DNA of 36,256 nt from Cellulomonas sp. URHE0023 (GTDB lineage Bacteria > Actinomycetota > Actinomycetes > Actinomycetales > Cellulomonadaceae). The notes below the pieces were generated by a model that saw only the letters and a program-made list of their open reading frames with translations, had not been told where the DNA came from and ran no database searches. Each line of letters starts with the position of its first letter. Position 1 is the stretch's first letter. The stretch is from assembly GCF_000688475.1 (NCBI RefSeq), contig NZ_JIAN01000012.1:1-36256 (forward strand), written 5' to 3'. This document shows, one piece after another, positions 22,562 to 29,178 of the stretch. A program made the position numbers and the translations under genes.

Positions 22562-23292
22562 TGTTCTTCGACCCCACGGCACCCTTGGTGCCGACCCCAG
22601 CCGTGCCCCCAGGCGTTGCCGACACCGTCACGGTGGCCGTCAACGGCGTGAACGGTGCGCCCAGCAACTCGATCGTCATCCTGCTCGCGGTCACGCTCCT
22701 GTCGGTCGTGCCGGCGGTCCTGCTGATGACCACGAGCTTCACCAAGATCTTCGTCGTCCTGTCGTTCACCCGGAACGCGCTCGGGCTGCAGGGCGTGCCG
22801 CCCAACCAGGTGCTCGCCGGCCTCGCGCTGTTCCTGAGCCTGTTCATCATGGCGCCGGTCATCTCAGAGGTGAACGACGTCGGGGTCCAGCCCTACGTGA
22901 ACGGTCAGCTGACGTTCACGCAGGCCGTCGACATCGGCAAGGAACCGCTCGAGAAGTTCATGCTCTCGCACACGCGTGAGCAGGACCTGGCGCTGATGAC
23001 CCGCGCGGCGGACCAGGAGAACCCCTCGAGCGAGGCGGACGTCCCGTTCACCACCCTCGTGCCCGCGTTCCTGATCTCCGAGCTGCGGTCCGCGTTCATC
23101 ATGGGCTTCGTCATCTTCATCCCGTTCCTCGTGATCGACCTCGTCGTCTCGGCGTCGTTGATGTCGATGGGCATGATGATGCTGCCGCCGGTGATGATCG
23201 CGCTGCCCTTCAAGCTCTTGCTGTTCGTGCTCGTCGACGGCTGGGGGCTGATCATCACCTCCCTCGTCGGCTCCTACACAGGGAGTGGTTGA
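22561..23292 (+). CDS. fliP: Flagellar export gate protein FliP (243 aa)
   Basis: FliP forms the core of the export channel with FliQ and FliR. The FliP signatures are LMTTSFTKIFVVLSFTRNAL, then LQGVPPNQVLAGLALFLSLF and LVPAFLISELRSAFIMGFVI, with LLFVLVDGWGLI near the end. Four hydrophobic segments are visible. There is no cleavable signal peptide at the N-terminus, only a Pro-rich stretch. ATG 22561 overlaps the fliO stop; an earlier ATG at 22513 is inside fliO. Confidence 0.96.
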   Translation: MFFDPTAPLVPTPAVPPGVADTVTVAVNGVNGAPSNSIVILLAVTLLSVVPAVLLMTTSFTKIFVVLSFTRNALGLQGVPPNQVLAGLALFLSLFIMAPVISEVNDVGVQPYVNGQLTFTQAVDIGKEPLEKFMLSHTREQDLALMTRAADQENPSSEADVPFTTLVPAFLISELRSAFIMGFVIFIPFLVIDLVVSASLMSMGMMMLPPVMIALPFKLLLFVLVDGWGLIITSLVGSYTGSG

Positions 23293-23294
23293 CG

Positions 23295-23567
23295 ATGGAC
23301 ACCAGCGCAGTCCTCGACATCGGCATGCAGGCGCTGCTCCTCGCCGCCAAGCTCGCCGCCCCGGTCCTGGTGACCTCCCTGGTGGTCGGCTTCGTCGTGT
23401 CGCTCATCCAGTCCGTGACCCAGATCCAGGAGGTCACGCTCAGCTTCGTGCCCAAGGCCATCGCGGCAGCGTGCGCGCTGCTCCTGGCCGGGCACTGGAT
23501 GATCTCGGAGATCGTCCAGTTCACCCACGAGCTGTTCGCTCGCATCCCCTCACTGACGGGGGGCTGA
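23295..23567 (+). CDS. fliQ: Flagellar export gate protein FliQ (90 aa)
   Basis: FliQ is the small two-helix gate subunit. The signature PVLVTSLVVGFVVSLIQSVT followed by QIQEVTLSFVPK is complete, with the second helix at ~50-70. The length is the family standard. ATG 23295 was chosen with GGGAGTGG upstream; a TTG at 23289 overlapping the fliP stop is possible. Confidence 0.95.
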   Translation: MDTSAVLDIGMQALLLAAKLAAPVLVTSLVVGFVVSLIQSVTQIQEVTLSFVPKAIAAACALLLAGHWMISEIVQFTHELFARIPSLTGG

Positions 23568-23569
23568 GC

Positions 23570-24337
23570 ATGGACCCGGTCAACGTCGCGCTGCCTCTGG
23601 AGGCCGTGCAGACGGCGATGCTCGCCGCTGTCCGGATCCTCGCCTTCATGACCGTTGCGCCGCCCTTCTCGCAGAAGGTCATCCCCGCCACGGTGCGCTG
23701 GATGATCGCGGTCGGCCTGGCCATCGCTGTCTCGCCGCGTCTGACGTCCGCCGGGACGGACACGACCGCAGGGTTCGTCGGCTCGCTCCTGCTGCAGGCC
23801 GTCATCGGTGCCCTGTTCGGGTTCCTCGTGATGATGGTGTTCTCGGCGATCCAGTCGGCCGGCACGCTCATCGACCTGTTCGGCGGCTTCCAGATGGCGT
23901 CCGCGTTCGACCCGATGAGCCAGTCGAGCGGGGCACAGTTCCAGCGGCTCTACCAGATGACCGCGATGGTGCTCCTCTTCGTGACGAACGGCTACCAGAT
24001 CGTGCTCGGCGGGCTCATCCGCACGTTCGAGGCCCTGCCGCTCGGCGCGGCCCTGAACCCCGACGTGTTCATGCACTCGCTGACCACCGGGGTCTCGCAG
24101 ATGTTCGTCGGTGCGCTCCAGATCGCCGGCCCGTTGCTCGTCGTGCTGTTCCTCGCCGACGTGGGCCTCGGCCTGCTCACCAAGGTCGCCCCCGCGCTCA
24201 ACGCGTTCGCCATGGGCTTCCCGCTGAAGATCTTGATCTCGTTGTCGCTCGGCGCGTTCGCGTTCCTCGCGCTGCCGAACGTCGTGCAGGGCCTGACCGG
24301 CAAGTCCATGTCCATGATGCTGGGAGGAGGCTCATGA
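23570..24337 (+). CDS. fliR: Flagellar export gate protein FliR (255 aa)
   Basis: FliR closes the FliP-FliR helical gate. Hydrophobic segments run through the protein, with family features AAVRILAFMTVAPPFSQKVI, then QSAGTLIDLFGGFQMASAFD, LFLADVGLGLLTKVAPALNA and MGFPLKILISLSLG. ATG 23570 is two bases after the fliQ stop. The upstream open frame is a shadow of fliQ. The stop overlaps flhB (ATGA). Confidence 0.95.
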   Translation: MDPVNVALPLEAVQTAMLAAVRILAFMTVAPPFSQKVIPATVRWMIAVGLAIAVSPRLTSAGTDTTAGFVGSLLLQAVIGALFGFLVMMVFSAIQSAGTLIDLFGGFQMASAFDPMSQSSGAQFQRLYQMTAMVLLFVTNGYQIVLGGLIRTFEALPLGAALNPDVFMHSLTTGVSQMFVGALQIAGPLLVVLFLADVGLGLLTKVAPALNAFAMGFPLKILISLSLGAFAFLALPNVVQGLTGKSMSMMLGGGS

Positions 24338-25590
24338 GCGGCGACAGCGGCGACCGCACGGAGAAGGCCACCGCCCAGCGGATGAAGGACGTCCACCGCA
24401 AGGGCAAGCTCGGGCGGTCGCAGGACCTCTCCTCGTGGCTCGGTCTCGGTGCCGCCGTGCTCGCGCTGCCGATGGTCATCACCCGTGGTCGTTCGGCCGC
24501 GCTCGACCAGCTCGCGCAGCTCAAGCAGGTGGCCGACGAGCCGACGGTCGAAGGCGCCGTCAAGCTCCTCGAGAACGCCCTGGGCTCGGTCATCTCGACG
24601 CTCGCGCCGCTGTTCGTCATCCTCATGATCGTCACGGTCGGGGTCGGCATGGCGCAGGGCGGCTACCGCCTGCGTCGCTTCACCCTGCACGTCGACCACC
24701 TCAAGCCGATGAACGGCCTCAAGAAGATGTTCGGCGTGCAGGCCGTGTGGCAGGGCGCCAAGACCCTGCTGAAGTCTGCCGCCGTCGGTCTCGTGATGTT
24801 CGTCGGGATCAAGTCCATGGCGCCCGTGCTGATGGCGTCCGGCACCCTCCCGCTGAACAGCCTGCTCGGCACCGCGTCCAACGGCACCGCGACGCTTCTG
24901 CGCACGGGCATCGGCGCGGGCCTGCTGCTCGCGCTCGCCGACGTCATCGTCGTGATGAAGCGCAACCGCAAGCAGACCCGGATGACGCTCAAAGAGGTCA
25001 AGGACGAGAACAAGCGCACCGAGGGCGACCCGATGCTCAAGGGCGCGATCCGCGCCAAGCAGATGGCGATGAGCCGGAACCGCATGATGTCCGAGGTCGC
25101 CACGGCGGACGTCGTCCTGGTCAACCCGACGCACGTCGCCGTCGCGCTGCGCTACGAGCCCGGCACGGGTGCGCCCAAGGTCGTGGCCAAGGGTGCAGGA
25201 GCCGTCGCCGCCAAGATCCGCGAGGCGGCGTCGGAGAAGCGCGTCCCGATGATCGAGGACATCCCGCTGACCCGCGCGCTGCACGCCGCGTGCGAGCTCG
25301 GCCAGGAGGTGCCGGCGCACCTGTTCACCGCGGTCGCCCGGGTGCTCGCGTTCGTGATGGCCCTGCGCCGTCGCGGAGCGTCCGCCGGCCAGCACCGCGT
25401 CCCCGGCGGCCCGACCATCGAGGCCGACGGCACAGACCACCGCGCCACGGCACGCGCCGCTCGCCGGCCGGCCCGCAAGCCCAGCTCTGCTCAGACCGGA
25501 CGCTCCGCGTCCTCAGTCACCACCACAGTCCTCACCGACGGCGCCACCGCGCCCACCGGATCGCCTACGACAGATCAGGTCACGCGATGA
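24334..25590 (+). CDS. flhB: Flagellar export switch protein FlhB (418 aa)
   Basis: FlhB controls the change from rod/hook to filament export. The N-terminus has the hallmark DRTEKATAQRMKDVHRKGKL, followed by four membrane segments. The cytoplasmic domain has the autocleavage motif NPTH at 264-267 (VLVNPTHVAVALRYEPG), then LTRALHAACELGQEVPAHLF. The C-terminus is extended by about 65 polar residues beyond the usual ~355, rich in Thr, Ala, Arg and Ser. The start overlaps the fliR stop and the stop overlaps flhA. Confidence 0.96.
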   Translation: MSGDSGDRTEKATAQRMKDVHRKGKLGRSQDLSSWLGLGAAVLALPMVITRGRSAALDQLAQLKQVADEPTVEGAVKLLENALGSVISTLAPLFVILMIVTVGVGMAQGGYRLRRFTLHVDHLKPMNGLKKMFGVQAVWQGAKTLLKSAAVGLVMFVGIKSMAPVLMASGTLPLNSLLGTASNGTATLLRTGIGAGLLLALADVIVVMKRNRKQTRMTLKEVKDENKRTEGDPMLKGAIRAKQMAMSRNRMMSEVATADVVLVNPTHVAVALRYEPGTGAPKVVAKGAGAVAAKIREAASEKRVPMIEDIPLTRALHAACELGQEVPAHLFTAVARVLAFVMALRRRGASAGQHRVPGGPTIEADGTDHRATARAARRPARKPSSAQTGRSASSVTTTVLTDGATAPTGSPTTDQVTR

Positions 25591-27644
25591 AGAACAAGAA
25601 CCTCATGTCCCTGTCGGTGCCCCTGGGCGTCGTCGGCATCGTCCTGCTGCTCGTCGTGCCGCTGCCTCCGGTGCTGCTCGACCTGCTGATCGCGCTCAAC
25701 ATCACGGTCTCGCTGGTCATCCTGCTGACCGCGATGTACGTCAAGCGGCCACTGGACTTCTCGGTGTTCCCGTCGCTGATCCTCGTGTTCACGCTGTTCC
25801 GGCTCGGCCTGAACGTGGCGTCGACGCGACTGGTGCTGCGCGACGGGTTCGCGGGCAACGTCATCGACTCGTTCGGTCACTTCGTGGTCGGCGGGTCGCT
25901 GGTGATCGGGCTCGTGATCTTCCTGATCCTCGTGGTCATCCAGTTCGCGGTGATCACCAACGGTGCCGGCCGAGTCGCGGAGGTCGGGGCGCGGTTCACG
26001 CTCGACGCCATGCCCGGCAAGCAGATGGCGATCGACGCCGACCTGAACTCCGGCCTGATCGACGAGGACACCGCCCGCCGCAGGCGCGCGGACGTCGCCG
26101 CCGAGGCCGACTTCTACGGTGCGATGGACGGTGGCTCCAAGTTCGTCAAGGGCGATGCCATCGCGGGCATCATCATCACGATCATCAACCTCATCGGTGG
26201 CTTCGTCATCGGCATGGTCCAGATGGGCATGAGCGCCGGCGACGCCCTGCAGCGGTTCAGCCTGCTGACGATCGGTGACGGCCTCGTCACGCAGATCCCC
26301 GCCCTGCTGCTGTCCGTGGCGACCGGTATCGTCGTGACACGAGCCACGGCCGAGGGTGACCTCGGTGCGGTGGCCACGAAGCAGCTCGGTCAGTCCCGTA
26401 CCGCGCTGCGCATCGCAGGTGTGGGTGCGCTCGCCCTCGGGCTCCTGCCGGGCATGCCCAAGCTCCCGTTCATTCTCGTGGGTGGGACGCTGCTGATCGT
26501 CGCCCAGCGGTCCCGCAGCGTGGAGGTCAAGGAGGAGGCCGCCGTGCAGGCAGGTGCGCAGGCCAGCGCCGTCGCCCCCTCGAACGACAGCCCCGAGCAG
26601 CTCATCGAGCAGATGCGCGTCCACACGCTCGAGATCCTGCTGGCCCCCGACCTGGTGGACCTCGTCGGCAGCGGACCCGACCAGGACCTGCTGGCCCGCG
26701 TGCGCGGCCTGCGCCGCAAGACCGCGCTCGAGCTCGGCATCGTCGTGCCGCCGGTCCGCACCAGGGACAGCGTCGACCTGCCGCGGTCCACCTACGTGGT
26801 GAAGATCGCGGGCGTCGAGGTCGGCCGCGGCGAGGCTCCGGCCGGTCGCATGCTCGCGCTCGGCGACGACCTGGGCGCCCTGCCCGGGACGACCGTGAAC
26901 GAGCCCGTGTTCGGCCTGCCCGGCAAGTGGATCCCCGCCGAGCTGCGGCACGCCGCCGAGATGTCCGGTGCGACCGTCGTCGACCGCGTCTCGGTGCTGA
27001 TCACGCACCTCGGTGCCCTGATCGCCCAGCACGCGTCGCGCCTCCTGGGCCGCGAGGACGTCCGCGTCCTCACCGAGGGCGTCAAGAAGGTCAACCCCTC
27101 GGTCGTCGAGGAGCTCATCCCCACGCTGCTCAGCCTGGGCGAGGTGCAGCGGGTCCTGCAGGGCCTGCTCGCCGAGGAGGTCCCGATCCGGGACCTGGGC
27201 CGGATCTACGAGGCGCTCACGCTGCGTGCCCGGGTCAGCACCGACGCCGAGGGGCTCGTCGAGGCGGCTCGCGCCGCCCTCGGCCCGGCGCTGGGCTCCA
27301 TGTACGTGCGGGACGACGTGCTGCGGGCGGTCACGCTCGACCCCGGCTTCGAGCAGAACCTGGTCGAGTCGATCCGTCCCGGCGAGCACGGCACCCACCT
27401 GCTGGTGGACCCGAGCCGGCTCGAGGCCATGCTGGACCAGCTGCGTCGGCAGGTCGCCGAGGCCGAGGCCGAGGGCCGCACGGTCGTGCTCGCGTGCGCA
27501 CCGGTCATCCGCCCGGCCCTGCGCCGGCTCGTCGCCATGGGCCTGCCGCGTCTGCCGGTCCTGTCCTACGGTGAGGTCACCGGTGTCGGCGTGCAGGTGG
27601 AGACCCTCGGGGTGGTGAGCGGTGTCCCAGCGCTTGCTGCTTGA
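25587..27644 (+). CDS. flhA: Flagellar export gate protein FlhA (685 aa)
   Basis: FlhA forms the nonameric export ring that docks chaperone-substrate complexes. About eight membrane helices lie in residues 1-310. The FHIPEP-family signature is present: NGAGRVAEVGARFTLDAMPG, then KQMAIDADLNSGLIDEDTAR. The cytoplasmic domain (~335-685) has PVRTRDSVDLPRSTYVVKIA, PGKWIPAELRHAAEMSGATV and IPTLLSLGEVQRVLQGLLAE. The length is typical. The upstream open frame back to 24435 is only a shadow of flhB. Confidence 0.97.
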   Translation: MKNKNLMSLSVPLGVVGIVLLLVVPLPPVLLDLLIALNITVSLVILLTAMYVKRPLDFSVFPSLILVFTLFRLGLNVASTRLVLRDGFAGNVIDSFGHFVVGGSLVIGLVIFLILVVIQFAVITNGAGRVAEVGARFTLDAMPGKQMAIDADLNSGLIDEDTARRRRADVAAEADFYGAMDGGSKFVKGDAIAGIIITIINLIGGFVIGMVQMGMSAGDALQRFSLLTIGDGLVTQIPALLLSVATGIVVTRATAEGDLGAVATKQLGQSRTALRIAGVGALALGLLPGMPKLPFILVGGTLLIVAQRSRSVEVKEEAAVQAGAQASAVAPSNDSPEQLIEQMRVHTLEILLAPDLVDLVGSGPDQDLLARVRGLRRKTALELGIVVPPVRTRDSVDLPRSTYVVKIAGVEVGRGEAPAGRMLALGDDLGALPGTTVNEPVFGLPGKWIPAELRHAAEMSGATVVDRVSVLITHLGALIAQHASRLLGREDVRVLTEGVKKVNPSVVEELIPTLLSLGEVQRVLQGLLAEEVPIRDLGRIYEALTLRARVSTDAEGLVEAARAALGPALGSMYVRDDVLRAVTLDPGFEQNLVESIRPGEHGTHLLVDPSRLEAMLDQLRRQVAEAEAEGRTVVLACAPVIRPALRRLVAMGLPRLPVLSYGEVTGVGVQVETLGVVSGVPALAA

Positions 27645-28767
27645 GGGGACCGACCTCGCCGAGCTCATGGCCCACGTGCAGGCCGAGTTCGGGCCTGGCG
27701 CCCGCGTGGTGCGCGCAGAGCGCATCCGGACGGGCGGCGTGGGAGGGTTCTTCGCGCGTGAGCGCTTCGAGCTCACCGTGGACGTCCCCGAGGAGCCGCA
27801 GGGCCGTCCGCGTGCACTGAGGAACCCCCCGCGCCCGAAGCCCGTACCCGCCGCCCCGGAAGCGGACGGCATCGACGCGCTGCTCGCCGCGGCCGACGCG
27901 TACGACGCCCTCCCGGACGGGTCGACCCCGGAGACGGTCGAGAGCCTGGACGTCATGGACGACACGGACGAGGTCGTGCCGGAGCCGCCCGACCCGCACC
28001 CGACCGTCTCGACCGGCGGTGCGGCGTTCGCCGGCATCCTCGAGCAGGTGCGCGCCATGGCAGGAACCCCGGCGCCCGCCGACATCGAGGTGCCCGCGCC
28101 GCCCGTGGAGGACCCGCTGCGCGCCTCGCTGCGCGGGATCGGGATCCCCGAGCACATGCTGGACAGCAGCACACCTCTGACCCTGCCCGCCGTGCTCGCA
28201 CGCGTGCCCGCCGCCCCGGCGCTGCCCCGGGCCGCCGGCTCCGTCGTGGTGGTCGTCGGCGAGCAGTCGGACGTCGATGCCGTGGCGATGATCCTCACGG
28301 AACGGCTGCGTCTGGAACCGTCGGCCACGTGTGCCGCGGGCGCCCGGACCGGTGGCCGTGCGCGCACCGGTCGCGTCGGCGTGGCCAAGGCCGCGAACGC
28401 CGCCGAGCTCGCCACCTGGCTCGAGCGCGTCGCCTCGAGCTCGCAGATCGGTGTCGTCGCGCTCGCGGTCGGACCCGAGCCGACCGACCGTGCCGACGCG
28501 GCAGCGCTGCTGCGCACGTGCGGCGCGGCCCAGGTGTGGGCCGTCGTCGACGCCCGGACCAAGACCGCTGACGCGACGCGGTGGATGGCCGACGTGGGCG
28601 GTCCCGGCGGGATCGACGCGATCGCCGTCCGCGGGCTGTTCGACACGACCCAGCCCGGCACCGTCCTCGACCTGGGCGTCCCCGTGGTGTGGGTGGACGG
28701 CATCCCGGCGACCACGGTCGCGTGGGCGGCCGCACTCGGTCAGGCGCTGGGCACCGCTGCTCGGTAA
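27622..28767 (+). CDS. FlhF-like protein lacking GTPase motifs (381 aa)
   Basis: Position after flhA and the N-terminus (LAELMAHVQAEFGPGARVVR, then AERIRTGGVGGFFARERFEL) match FlhF, the SRP-type GTPase that places flagella. A Pro/Asp-rich linker covers ~60-160. The C-terminal half follows the FlhF NG-domain layout: VVVVVGEQSDVDAVAM at 208-223 where the P-loop GxTGxGKTT should be, and RGLFD at 337-341 where TKxDE should be, then PVVWVDGIPATTV in the closing position. Both nucleotide motifs are lost. No flhG follows. GTG 27622 overlaps flhA by 23 bases. It may be a scaffold or polar marker without GTPase activity; I therefore withhold the symbol. Confidence 0.75.
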   Translation: MSQRLLLEGTDLAELMAHVQAEFGPGARVVRAERIRTGGVGGFFARERFELTVDVPEEPQGRPRALRNPPRPKPVPAAPEADGIDALLAAADAYDALPDGSTPETVESLDVMDDTDEVVPEPPDPHPTVSTGGAAFAGILEQVRAMAGTPAPADIEVPAPPVEDPLRASLRGIGIPEHMLDSSTPLTLPAVLARVPAAPALPRAAGSVVVVVGEQSDVDAVAMILTERLRLEPSATCAAGARTGGRARTGRVGVAKAANAAELATWLERVASSSQIGVVALAVGPEPTDRADAAALLRTCGAAQVWAVVDARTKTADATRWMADVGGPGGIDAIAVRGLFDTTQPGTVLDLGVPVVWVDGIPATTVAWAAALGQALGTAAR

Positions 28768-28818
28768 CCGCCCCGAGAACGACGCGCGCGCTGCGCCGCA
28801 GGTAGGTGCCCGCTCCGG

Positions 28819-28824
28819 TAGGGT
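28819..28824 (+). promoter_or_regulatory. Possible -10 element (TAGGGT) for a leaderless csrA transcript
   Basis: TAGGGT lies 6 bases before the csrA ATG. This is the spacing expected for housekeeping sigma-70-type promoters that make leaderless mRNAs in actinobacteria. No clear -35 is visible. csrA also lacks a Shine-Dalgarno sequence, which fits leaderless translation. A short CTCGG/CCGAG hairpin (28760-28777) overlaps the stop of the preceding gene. Confidence 0.4.
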
Positions 28825-28830
28825 CGCCGC

Positions 28831-29118
28831 ATGCTCGTGCTCAGTCGTCGCGTTGGGGAGCGGCTCGTGATCGGCGACGACATCGTCGTCACGGTCATCG
28901 AGGTGCGAAGTGATGGCGTCCGCCTCGGCATCGACGCCCCCCGCGAGGTGCGCGTGCACCGCGCCGAGGTGCTCGAGGCTGTGCGCGCCGCCAACGTCGA
29001 AGCCGTCGCTGCCGACGACCGCACCGTGGCGAGCCTGCAGCGACTCGCCGTACCCGCCAGGACCGTCTCCGAGTCCGCAGCCGCAGACCCCTCAGGAACC
29101 CCTCCCGCCAACCGATGA
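28831..29118 (+). CDS. csrA: RNA-binding translational regulator CsrA (95 aa)
   Basis: CsrA dimers bind GGA-containing hairpins in mRNA leaders and change translation or stability; in Bacillus it represses flagellin and is antagonised by FliW. The core residues 1-60 are complete: MLVLSRRVGERLVIGDDIVV with Leu4 and Arg6, then RLGIDAPREVRVHRAEVLEA with Arg44, the two RNA-contact strands. It has an extra ~35-residue Ala/Thr-rich tail beyond the usual 61-75. No fliW is in the window. The csrA 3' end contains the cheA promoter. Candidate target hairpins lie at 2583, 5888 and 17340. Confidence 0.95.
   Translation: MLVLSRRVGERLVIGDDIVVTVIEVRSDGVRLGIDAPREVRVHRAEVLEAVRAANVEAVAADDRTVASLQRLAVPARTVSESAAADPSGTPPANR
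29091..29116 (+). promoter_or_regulatory. Sigma-28 (FliA/WhiG)-like promoter for cheA-cheW
   Basis: CTCA (29091-29094) and ACCGAT (29111-29116) are 16 nt apart. The -10 differs from the set in one base. The promoter sits inside the last codons of csrA. The leader to cheA is about 55 nt, with an imperfect hairpin (GACGCCTC/GAGGGCGTT) and no ACGGA motif. Confidence 0.65.
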
Positions 29119-29178
29119 AGTCGTTCGCCGGGACGCCTCGGTCATGAGGGCGTTACGCGCGGATTCGGGAGGTAACCG

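Noticed and set aside
24435..25586. 384 codons open in a second frame upstream of flhA, overlapping flhB
   Set aside because: High GC suppresses stops in alternative frames. The translation is Arg/Ala/Gly-rich without domains, while flhB in the other frame is a complete family member.
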